Source: Nematostella vectensis (Eukaryota > Cnidaria > Anthozoa > Actiniaria > Edwardsiidae). Taken from it: DNA of 64,000 nt. The position numbers were made by a program, and so were the translations under genes. The notes under the pieces are model-generated. The model was not told the origin of the DNA and made no database searches. It saw only the letters and a program-made list of their open reading frames with translations. Below, one piece after another: positions 49,174 to 61,100 of this stretch (within the stretch, counting starts at the first letter, position 1; every line of letters begins with the position of its first letter). The stretch spans positions 124,001 through 188,000 of the forward strand of contig NC_064041.1 of the NCBI RefSeq assembly GCF_932526225.1. The letters run 5' to 3'.

Positions 49174-52100
49174 GTAAGTAAATTCAAATGAGTAAATATC
49201 AAAATCCCGTTTTCATGATCGCATTTTTAAAAACTTCGAAAGATGAAATGAAATTCCCAGATACTTTTTTCATCTTGTATTTATTTCCATATATATTGTA
49301 TTTATATGCCGCCGCTTGTATAACCGTGTCAAGTGGTTTTCAGTTGTTAAGTAGATATATGAAGGCACGACATTGTTAGTGTTAAAAGTGTTGACAATGA
49401 TTTATTATTAAACAAGTAATTTTCAATGCAGTGAAATTAATGATATTGTATTGTGAAATTATTATTATTGTTCGATGAATTATAAGAATGAAGATTCATA
49501 TTATACAATGGTAAACTGTTTTTAAGTAGGTGTGGAACTTATTTATTTATTTTCTTGCTTAATCATGACTTTATTTGTAACGCATTGGCTATATGCCCGA
49601 TAGTCGGGACAGGAATGGACTAAATGCCCGACAGTTTTCAATTTATTCAAATAACCCAGTAAATTGTCTTCCTAGTGAGTTCAAAGCATTCTATATTTGT
49701 CGAGAAAGGGAAGCGAATCTGAATGGAGCTTAGTTGTAGGTATTGAATGTTTTTCTTTGTCTGTGTACACTGTAAAATCGTAATTTTAGTGACAGGGTTT
49801 TTCTAAATATAGTGCTAAATGTCTACAGCTCTCAATTTACGGAAGCATCACAGTAAAACAATAAATTGTCGACCTAGTGAGTTCAAAGTATTGTATATTT
49901 GTGGAGAAAGGGCAAGCGAATATAATTTAAGCTTTGTAGTCGGAATTGAACGTTTTTCCTTGTATATACTATAAAAACGTTATCAATGTGACACTGAATT
50001 TTATCTCCTACAACTGTCGGGAAAAGTCTTCAATGGACTGAATACACGACAGTTTACAATTTATTCAAATAAGCCATTAATTTGTAAACCAAGTGAGTTC
50101 AAAGCATCCTATATTTGTCGAGAAAGGGCAAACGATCAAGGGCACTCAACGACGAAAATTTCACAACAGTCATGCAGTCATTTTGTTACAATATAGAGCT
50201 TTCCTAGATATTTTTTATCTGTTCGGATTTGCTAGGCGAAATTACAGCCATCCGAAAAATCTTGTTACTCATCCCGAGGCATCCGAAACTCCTAGCGATT
50301 CTAAGATCCTCAAGCGAAATTTCTAGGTAATGTCCCTTGTATACTCGCTCCCGAAAATACTAGGGGACTTTTGTGTCACTCGATCGTCGGATGGTCGGAT
50401 CGATCATCCGTAAACTTTTTGTGGTCTTTCTGTGCTTTAGAAACACAGCAATCCTTAGATCATATATATACTTCCGGTTAAAGCCTAGTACTATAAAAGG
50501 GCAATGTTATCGACCTGTACGGGCATTTTTTTATAATGACAGGAAAGTATGTAATAAGCTAGTTTTTTTCAGAAAAGTCTTCCATGTGGGTTGAGCGTGC
50601 GCTTGCGCCTTTGTCACTGACGTCAATCGGTCTTCTACGGTTCAGTCCAAATCAAGAAACAAGAAAAATGGTAGCAAAACTTTTAATTCTCTTTGTTTTA
50701 GTACATGCCGAATCGCGCCTCTGGGTTTTCGCGTTGTTTGTTTGAGTTTGTGCTGAAAGAGCGACTAGCCAAAACTGCGAGTATAAAGTCCGAGAAACAC
50801 ACAGGGAAAAGCCTGTGTTAGCGGTGTCTTTTTTGAAGGGTAAAAAGGCATCTGTTAGAAGGACAAAATAGAAGAGAAAAGATTTCCACAAATATCTATT
50901 ACAATTCTTCCAGCTAAACAAAATACCAAACAAAACTCGTACAAACACAAGGCCCTCGCTTGTTCATCGAATATATATTTTGCGCCTTTCTAGAATGTTT
51001 ACATGCATAAAACACATTGTATGACAGTAGCGTGATCAATTATTGCGGGTATTTTATTTTGTTTCCGGAAAGAATATGCTATAATTTGACATGCTAGCAA
51101 AAACTTTTCGAACGGTACGATACCAATAGTATTAAAACTAATTTTAGTTACAAGTTCATTCGGCAATATCGCAATATCAGGTTGGTCTAGCGGTGCGGAC
51201 ACTTGACTCCGACCGCAGTGACCCGGGTTCGATTCCTGATAGCGCTATTTTTTAAAATAATAATAATTAATTATACTGTCATGACATCGAAAATAAAAAA
51301 GGTAAAATAGGATCCGTAGGTGACCTTGCTTACGAACAGGATATTTGACCGAAAATGGTCGTTGGGTGCCCTTGAAACGATTCAAAATTGAGCTTTGCTG
51401 TCGGAATTGAATGCTTTACCTTGCTTGTATACACTATAAAATCGTTATTTGACAAAAAAATTTCTTATATTTGTTTTTTTTTTCATTTGAATCTGAATTC
51501 AGATTTGCTTACCCTTTCTCGACAAATATAAAATACTTTGAACTCACTAGACAGTTTGCCGTGATATTTTCGTAAATTGAGAGCTATAGACACGTAGAAC
51601 CCTATGTTACTAAAATACTTATATTCAAATATAAACGGAATTTCTACGATCATTTCGAGTTTGGAACGACGTATAGGGAGCTACGTCCCGTTTCCCATTA
51701 GTTTTTATCGCTTCAGCGCGTGGTAGGGGGTTCATGGGGCCAGGTACCCCCTCCTACACATAAATGAGCCCTTTTTCAGTCTTTCATTAACTCTACCTTA
51801 CTTAAAAAGTGCACCCTTAATAATATATGATCATTCCCTTATAAAATACTCATTTGCAATAACAATTTCTTACGTTTCCCTTTCTTCACAAGCTCCAAGT
51901 TGTTGGTCTTTGTCTGTCTCAAGAAGGTAACGCTTCAGTTGGCTCCTTTTGGTTTTGGTTTCGTGCGCCGCTCATGATATTACTTTTTTGGGTTTTCTGT
52001 GTTTACAATCAAATTTCGAGTTGCGTTTGCCCTTATGGGCCACAAAATCAGGTTCTGAACGTAAAACAATCACAAAACAATTTAGAGAAGAATAAAACGG

Positions 52101-55100
52101 TTTAGGGGCCGTCCACACTAACACGGATTCGTTTGAATCTGTATACTTTTTGAAACGTTTAGGCCTTACGTCCACACTAACACGCGCGCAGAATCCAGCG
52201 AATCCGGATACTTTTTAAAAAGCTGTCGAAAGTGAATCAAAATGGATCCGTATACTTTGGCGGTAGTGTGTGCGGTCGAATCCGTATCAAAATGAAAACA
52301 ATGGCTTCATATCGCAGGCGCGCGCTGCTTTGAGCATGCGCATATCGTAAAAAGGACATCACCCTGTTCCATTCAGCGTTTTCAAACGTTTGAATCCGTG
52401 TTAGTGTTGACAGCTGGATCCAGGCGAACACGATGCAAAAACGATAGTGTGGACACGAATCAAGTGATGCGTTTTCGCCGAAACGAATCCGGATACTTTT
52501 GAATCTGTGTTAGTGTGGACGACCCCTTAGTTTCAGCTTCCAGCGGATTAATGTCGAAAAAAGCTTTATTTATCGAGATTTAAGTATAACCGACTCCGAC
52601 GTTCGAGAAAATGCCGACAATATGCTAATTTTCGCTAAGATGACGTAAAGATGGCGCTACATGTTATTTCCTCCGTATCTTAAAACACAAAATGTTTGTA
52701 TTTATGTGGTTAACAACGTACTTCTCTCCCCAACTGCAGGCGTGTTTTGTTCGCAAGAACAAAATCACAGGATAGACGTGCATCACACAGCCGCCATGCT
52801 CGATTCTGATTGGTTTAGACCAATCACTTTAGCAAAGGTTGCTATTTTTAGGGAATAATAAAAGTGAAACCAAGAAAATTTTGGTAACAAATATTGGTAA
52901 CCCATCGACTCGAGTTTTAGTAACGCGATGTCCGTCCGTCCCCAAAAAGCAACTTATGACAACCAAACTTAGCAAGTGTCATGTATGTTAAGGGGGGTAC
53001 AAAATTGTGGACACGTGATCTGTGGCATCATCGATGACGTCACTAGAAGCAAAAAATTGCTAACGTCATAGAAAAATATTTGTATTTCACCAAGGAAACA
53101 TTGAATGGCAACCAAACTCGGTAGGTGTTATGTTTGTGTCAAGGGAGGTGCAAAAGTAGGGTCACGTGATTTTAGACATCATCGATGACGTTACCAAAAG
53201 CAAAACTATTCCGATTTCATTAAGAACAAAAATATACATATCTCATGAACGAAACATTATATAACAACCAATCTTGGTATGTTTCATGAAAGTGTCATGG
53301 GGGTGCACTCATATGGTCACGTGACGTCAGCAATGAATCACTAGAAGCAAAATATCTTAACGGTGGCGAGTTGAACATTGGTGGTGGCGAGTTGAACATT
53401 GGTGGTGGCGAGTTGAACATTGGTGGTGGCGAGTTGGTTGGTGGCGAGTTGGCCATGGTGGCGAGTTTGCCGTAAACCTCTTTATAAACCTGCATACAAA
53501 AATTGGAAGAAATAAGTTATGCCTGGCCGCCGCTGGTCTAAAGCCCTTTCTATTTTAAAAATCGTTCTTCATGCTTTAGACTAGCCGGAAGATGAAGACA
53601 AAGGCAAGAGTGCTATTTCCCATGCTTTAATTGTTGACCGTCGAAATCACACAATATAACAACACAGTACTAGGCTCTCTACATTTTTACGCTAGGACCC
53701 GACAGCAATCTGTGTGGTGATCCCACACGAAAGCAAATAAATGTAACACAATTCAAGAGGGAACGGGTAGAATTTGATACATTCGGTAAAACGAACCAAA
53801 AACGAACCAATCAGCCAAAAGCGTGAGGACCTGGGAAATCACAGATTTGGTATCTCGTCCCTGTGTATTTGAGATTTACAAAATAATCAATGTAATCAAG
53901 GTAACTCTGAGATAACACTAATAAGCAAGTTTTACCAAGGGCTGAAGATGGCATGTGGTTTCGAAGAACATTCAAGAGTTTAGCTTGCCAAATAAAATAT
54001 CTGCGGAGGAGTTTAGCTTGCCAAATAAAATGTAAGCGGAGGGGTCCACGGGCGTGCTAAAATCTAGACTAAGGAAACCATCATTTGTAAACACAATCTC
54101 AATTACCCTTAAAAGATAAACAAGGAGGGTACAATTCATCATGTTTCTCATACTGGCCACCGCCGCGCCTTATCCTCAGGTGTTAAAAGTCAGCATGGCG
54201 TGTATATCGAGAAGTGGGAAGGAGTGGATACTTATGACATCAAGACTCTTCTAAAGGACTCACGCTTCCCCAACCTCCCAACCTGGCGCGGTTACGGCTC
54301 CGCCTTTACGCAACCCGAGAACTGGGGCGAGAATTTCGGTACCCGGATCAGAACCTACTTTGTACCACAGCAGAGCGGTTCTCACATATTCTATATTTGT
54401 AAGTAAAACAATTATATTTGTCTTTCTTATATCTGTTTTAGGTTTTCGTAAAATGTACACGTTCATTACTTTTATCCTCAGCTGCTAACAATCAAGGTCA
54501 GCTTTTTCTGAGCAGTGATGAAACGGCCAAGCATAAAAGTTTAATTGCAAGTGTATCTGGCAAACGATCTACAAAGCCGACAGAATATTATAAGTGAGTA
54601 GAAGTACATTATCAAGCTTAACAGGCTCGTACCTATCACTGTTAAATCTAGAAGGAAAAAAGAGTGGTAGTACAGCCCCCCCCCCCCAAAAAAAAAAATC
54701 ATGTTTAGAAAAATTGTTTAGAAAAATTAGTAAGCTATACGATAAAGTTTCCGTGGTCACAATGGGATGCCTGTGTGTTCCGTATGTCCGTGCCCTTCGC
54801 TTGTCTGTTTGGTCGAAAATTTGAATGGCGCGAAAGTGGGAACGCGCGCGTACTGGAAAAATTATTATTTTTCAATTTCCTTTTAGTCGTTTGTATACTA
54901 CAAAACCAAAAGCTTAATATATATTGTAACACACTGTGAAATTACACAAATACGAACATGGAAAACAGAGCGATTTGCGAAAAGGAAGGTGAACTTAAAA
55001 GGCCAAAGCATAAAAGAAACAGTGGCATCTGGTACAGAACTACAAATTGGAATTGTTGTTTTCAATGCTGAATTGAAAGAGTGGTTTTCAAAATCCCTTG

Positions 55101-58100
55101 CAACAAAATGTAGTTGTTAAATTGTAATAGTTAAGCCAGAACAAAAGAGAACAAAGACATTACAGTGTATCAGTCTAAATAAGCTAAATAGTATTTCGCG
55201 GGTATTTTGAAAACCACTTTATTGTATTGTATCATTAACTATTTTTTGTTAAATTTTACTCGATGTAAATTGTTCAGTTTAGTCTTTTCCCTACAATGCA
55301 ATAATTCTAAAATATATTATTTATCGATCAAACTTGTGGTAGATTCACATATTGTATAACAGCTATTGCATATCTGACTGACTGATACGAACAATAAGTG
55401 ATATGTGGGGCTCCGCTTTAGGCAGTGCCTAGATATATCTAGTGCGTACTTGTACTCATCAAAAACAGTACTCTTCAATATTTGTGTTCTACACGTCCCT
55501 TTTATTGTAAGGTATGATGAGCAGAAATCATGGCCAGCGCAGCTCACAAAAGGAAAGTTCTATTACATGGAGACGCTGATGTCGGAATACTATAGTGGTG
55601 ATTCATTGGGAGTCGCGGTAGAGACTCCAGATGGCAAATTCTACGCACCCATCCCCTCTCAGTTCTTGTGGACAGCCTATTCATCATCGTCAGGTATTTT
55701 TCCAAGGCCAGTTATCAGTTATTATTGTTCTTGGTTATGACTATTTGCCCTTTTTATTTGTCATAACATTGCTCAACATGATAATTGATGAAGCCAGAAG
55801 TAACCACTATGTTGCTATGTCAAATGTTGAAGGGCTTACCAGACATTGATAATAGTTTTGGGAAAATCGTTTTAGCCTTTCATATTCTCCTGCATTTTGT
55901 AGAAATATAATAAACCCTGATACCTAACAGAACTGCCATTTGCAATTTTTCCTTAAAAATGGGGGTTTTATGAAAGTATTGTTCTTACTCCTCCGAGTCT
56001 ATTGTTCTACTCCTCCTAGTCTGTTGTTCTTACTCCTCCCAACTCCTCCCATTCCTTTGTTCCCTTGGTTGCCATGGCGACTGTTTTGGGAGGAGTCCTT
56101 CCCGAAAAACGAGTTCACCCAAAAAAGGGCTAACCTTCCTGTTACTATACTACTTATGAATCTCTACCCACAGCACAGTTCAATTCCGCCTCGCAGATGA
56201 ACCTTATGAAGGTAGCGGCCCGAGCAGGAGCGAGAGCGGGAGCCAATGCGGGAGAGTCAGCAGCTTCTCGTTCAGGGGCTCGTGCTGGAGCCGCAGCCGG
56301 AGCAGCTGCAGGAGCAGAAGGAGGAGCAAAGGCTGGGGCCGAAGCAGCCGCGAAGGCAGCGAGAAGAGTAATGAATAAAGCTATAAACCTTGCTCTGAAG
56401 GCGTACTCAGGACCTGGTGAAGTGATCAATATTCACTTGAATAAGTATGGAGTTGCGTCAAAAGAAGCGGAATCTCAGAAAGGTTGGCTGAATGACTGTG
56501 GCGTCTTTTAAATATCAGGCCACACCAGAGTGCGAGTTTAACGTAGTAAAAGTGGCAAGATCGTTTTAATAATCATAAAGAATATACGAAGAATTTGATT
56601 AAAAAAAAACAGAAAACTCTATTTTCCTTTTTTTATTTCTTATTTGTGATTTTCTGTGGTAAACCAATCGGGAGAATCCATAATATAGCATTTATGTCTT
56701 TTATCTACAACTTTCCTCACAGAAAGATAATCTAAAAAGCGATTTTATTTATAATAATTAAACCTAAAGCAAATATAAATTAACGAAGATATTTTTGGCA
56801 TGCCAGCATGCACTTGCTCTTAGGTTACCTAGTTCTTACGCGGGAAAAATAGATGAAGAACTCGTTATATCACATGAAAACAACAATTAGGGCACCCGAA
56901 TAATTTAAAAATAATAACAATATAATCACATAATCATGGTTATAATATTATACATTGGCTTTACTCTAGGGACATCCCCTTCAGGAGGCTCGTCAAGTGG
57001 GACTGGCGCTTCCTCTGCCGGGGGTTCATCAGCAGGAGCATCTGGTGGCGGACACCAGGGGGCAGGAGGAGGATCTGCAGCGGGTGGAGGTACCGGAAGT
57101 GGAAGTACCGGAAATGGAAATGCCGGAAGTGGAAATGCCGGAAATGGAGGTGCTGGGGGTGGAGGCGCCGGGGGGGGAAGCACAGGTGGAGCAAGTGCTA
57201 GCGGAAGTAAATCCTCATCTTCTAGTGCTTCGTCACAGTCTGGTTCTAGCGCTGCTCTGATGTCACGCCGTGTTCCGAGCGAGAAGCCGATTTTCACAGC
57301 AATTTTGCCTTCTGGTGGAACCAAAGAAGGGATGCTACATATGGGAATGGCTGGTAATCAGAATGTAGCTATCACGCCAGGTGCTACATTCGTCAAAATG
57401 CCAAACGACGGCGAAGATCCTGACGAGATTGCCAGGAAATCAGTGTTTTTGAACGGGGCCGCAAAAGAAGGTTAGCGTGATTGATGTATTACCGAATTCA
57501 TAACCGTGAATTATGTGACCACTATGGGGAATCTCTAAACTTTAACCAATAGGTTTGTGAAAATCAACGTTTTGATTGATAAACCTTTTTGTCACCCAGG
57601 TGGCAAAGTCCATATATTATTTATCAGAAAGTACGTTTCTCTTGCATGTTTGATTTGCTTACTCCATAAAACATGTTGGCCATGAATATTTATATTTACT
57701 AATTTTATGTTACGCCTACTCGTACAATATATTTTATGAGTGACCTTTGACCCTGGCATTAACTAACTTATGGAATCTTGATATTTCATTACCTTTTTTC
57801 TGCTTTTCGTATGTTCTTTTCAAATGTGCGGAATGTCGTTCTGTGCGCTCTAACAACTGCTGATATCAGGATAGTCCTTTTCGCTATTTGTATTGACAAC
57901 CCTGAGTATTTTATATTTTTATTTTTACCTTTTGCTTTCTTCTTTAAAGTTGTGATTGGATCAAAGTACACTATCCACTCCCTTAACATCCCAGCCATAC
58001 AAGAGAATGCCACCATCAATCAGTGTTTCCGGTCGGATGAAAGCCACCTCAACATGGACACTCACTGTCAGTATTTTATCGCCCGGAGAGGTTTGAAGAT

Positions 58101-61100
58101 GGTACCCGGGAGAGAAAATAGCCTGCTTTCCTTCGAGTCTGCATGTATTCAAGGGTACTTCATCGTTCAGAGGAACTTTAGGTTCTTCCTGGGAAAGAAA
58201 GATGGCACTGACCATTTCAGTAAGTTTAACAACAAGTTTAGTTTTCTTTATTTGATTTTTGACTACGTTTTGCTTTGTTTAGGGCTTGTTTCCCCTGTGT
58301 TTCCACTCTTTCTGACGAGACACAAAACCGAGGTGACGTCTCTAAACGCTTTAACTTACAATGTAAAGGGGACGTTAAAGAATGCTTTAGTGTATACTGT
58401 GCTATTCGTGTAAGAGTAGAAAATTGCTCCAGGTTTCACTGCCTAGCTAGCTTTCTGGGCCAAGAGGAGTAAGAGCCCCAAGTGGATGAGCCACGTTTCT
58501 GTAAACTGGTTTGGTTTTTATATTCCACGAAATATTTGTATTCTTTGCATTTCAGACAAAGAAGCAACATTTGTGTTCCATAAGATCGTAGCTTACCCGT
58601 TTTCACTGATGATCATGATGATACACCACGACCTCTGGTTCATTTGCGAATCCATGAAAGACCGCAAACACGGCGTCGAACTAATCTTAAGATACGCCAG
58701 TGAGAAGAAAGAATTCCAACAGCGCTGTGCGTTTACATTTCTACCAATCCCTAGCGAAAAAAGTCCGACTGCGAACTGCCGAAACGTCATAGATGTATCA
58801 ACGCCTTCTATACCTGGCCATTCGAAAAAGAACAAGGGTGCAGAGACAACTAATCGTAAGTATTCAATCTTCCTGCATCGCTTCCCGCATCGTTCTTTTA
58901 CCTTTATACCACTACACATCATCACACAAGTAAGGTTTGTGTGAAAGCACTATCACTGAAAATGGTACAGAAGTCCCTAAATACAGTTGAACAATGTGCA
59001 ATACCCTTATAATGCTTAATGTCCGAATACATCGAGGGACTCACGTTCCCAAAATATACAGACCATATCTAATACCTCTACTATATATATTTAGGCACTG
59101 CCTAAAAGCGGAGACCCAAAACTCGAATCGGGTATAAGGAAATTAGGTATCAATAAAAAGGTGAAACCTGAAATGCATATAAGGAATAAGATAATCTGCA
59201 CATTTATCTCTCTTACATTAGTTACTGGAAACAGTAGTCATATAAATAGAGGGGTTTACTGAGAAATTTATATTTTATGAATAGATTGAGATGTGGTAAT
59301 AAATTATATATAATATCTAGCCCGCTTATAAAAAAAAGAAATCTCAGTTGAAAAGCAGTTGCATAGGACAGTTTTAAACTTTGCTTTATGTGAGATGATG
59401 AGAGTATCTGTGGAACCTGACTATTTTTATAATTTAGTGCAGACCCATAGTGTGGTACACATGTCCCCTTTTAGTGCAGACCCATAGTGTGGTACACATG
59501 TTTTAGTGCAGACCCATAGTGTGGTCCACATGTTTTAGTGCAAACCCATAGTGTGGTCCACATGTTTTAGTGCAGACCCATAGTGTGGTCCACATGTTTT
59601 AGTGCAGACCCATAGTGTGGTCCACATGTTTTAGTGCAGACCCATAGTGTGGTACACATGTCCCCTTTTAGTGCAGACCCATAGTGTGGTACACATGTCC
59701 CCTTTTAGTGCAGACCCATAGTGTGGTCCACATGTCCCCTTTTCGGTACAAGGATGCAGCCAATGCTTTTAAACCCTGACTCTGTTGTGTCAAAACATCT
59801 GAAATAACAATTCAAATGAAAGCAAAAGATCCTGTTCAACACTAATAGACTAGAAATAAATACTCTGTTAGGACAGACTGCTCAAAATATATACGTTTTA
59901 GAGCAAAGAATGTAAATCATAATTTTCTTTTTGGTGGCATGGCCTATAGTAAATAAAGGTGGAGAACCCCAACCCCCCCCCCCCACCCCCACTTCAGGGT
60001 AACATCATAGCTATCGATTAAATGTAGTCTGATACCAAAATTGATTGAATTGTTTCTGCTGTTGACGTGTAGGTTGCTACAAAATTGAAAAATAAGCAGG
60101 CTAGATATAAAAAAATCAAAGCCTTCTATTACTAATTAGTTATGTAACAGCTGAAGACATCATTTTCCTATAATACACAGCACGCTGTTACACAAAATAA
60201 CTGATTTGAAAAAAAGTAATTAACAAACCAATTATCATCATATAACAGATATTACAATTATTATTACATAACATATATTAAAACAAATTGGGCATTAAAC
60301 CAACATAAATGTATAGTCTTCTAAATCCACTTTTTTAAATAAGTTCTTACAATAGTGTAAATCCTAGGGACTTTGTCTCAACCGATAATATGACTGCAAT
60401 TAGCGATAGAATGTAAAGTTATTAATGTGTGTCCTCTCCTTCTTCTCCTTCTTTACAGGCTTTGCTGTTTTTTTCTAAATAATACAAATATTATAAAATA
60501 GATTAGTAAACAAATTAGCAGCACTGTAAAATGTGAAGAACATTTTTCTGGAGAAGATTATATCTACACATATTTTCACAAATTAAATTTATTTACTGTG
60601 GGGGGACTTAAAAAACATATGAGAATGGTCAATAGCAAAATCAAATTTTAGATGATAGCACTAAGGGCGTGGTTAACAGCAAGTCTTACCCCTAAGAGAT
60701 ACAGTATCTGTTAGGGTGTAAAATTCTTACCAAATCTGAGATTTCATTGCTTAATATAATATATCATCTCATGTTAGAAATCAGCTACAAAAAATCAAAA
60801 CACCTTACAAAGTACAATCTAACGTCAGCTTCATGTGCAAAATAGATGTATTTTTTATATTTTTCTTACCTGTTGCTACACATTCTTGACTGGTTAAGTT
60901 GTTCTCTTCTCTAACTTGTGTGTTTCTACAGCTAAATCCTGTGAATAGGATGCAGCACAATACATAAGGAATAAAACAGTTAGATTTTTTTCTCATGAAT
61001 CAGTGTACTAAACTGTCTTAGTTATTTCTAATTGTAAGATTATAAATAGTCCTCTAAAATAATCTGGCTTTTTCATTTTAAAAAAGGCAATTAAAAAACT

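Noticed and set aside
50652..50948. Minus-strand 98-codon frame
   Set aside because: No motif, no splice signals, within intron 1 of the PA14 gene; likely chance.
51176..51253. Functional tRNA gene
   Set aside because: Acceptor and anticodon stems do not pair, so only a tRNA-like remnant is claimed.
53295..53495. Minus-strand frame with NSPPPMF repeats
   Set aside because: Produced by the 21-bp minisatellite; no splice or start support.
56154..56429. Minus-strand Ala/Pro-rich open frame
   Set aside because: Antisense of the Ala-rich exon 5.
56926..57324. Minus-strand Pro-rich open frame of 132 codons
   Set aside because: It is the antisense shadow of the Gly/Ser-rich PA14 exon 6, whose splice sites and phase are coherent on the plus strand.
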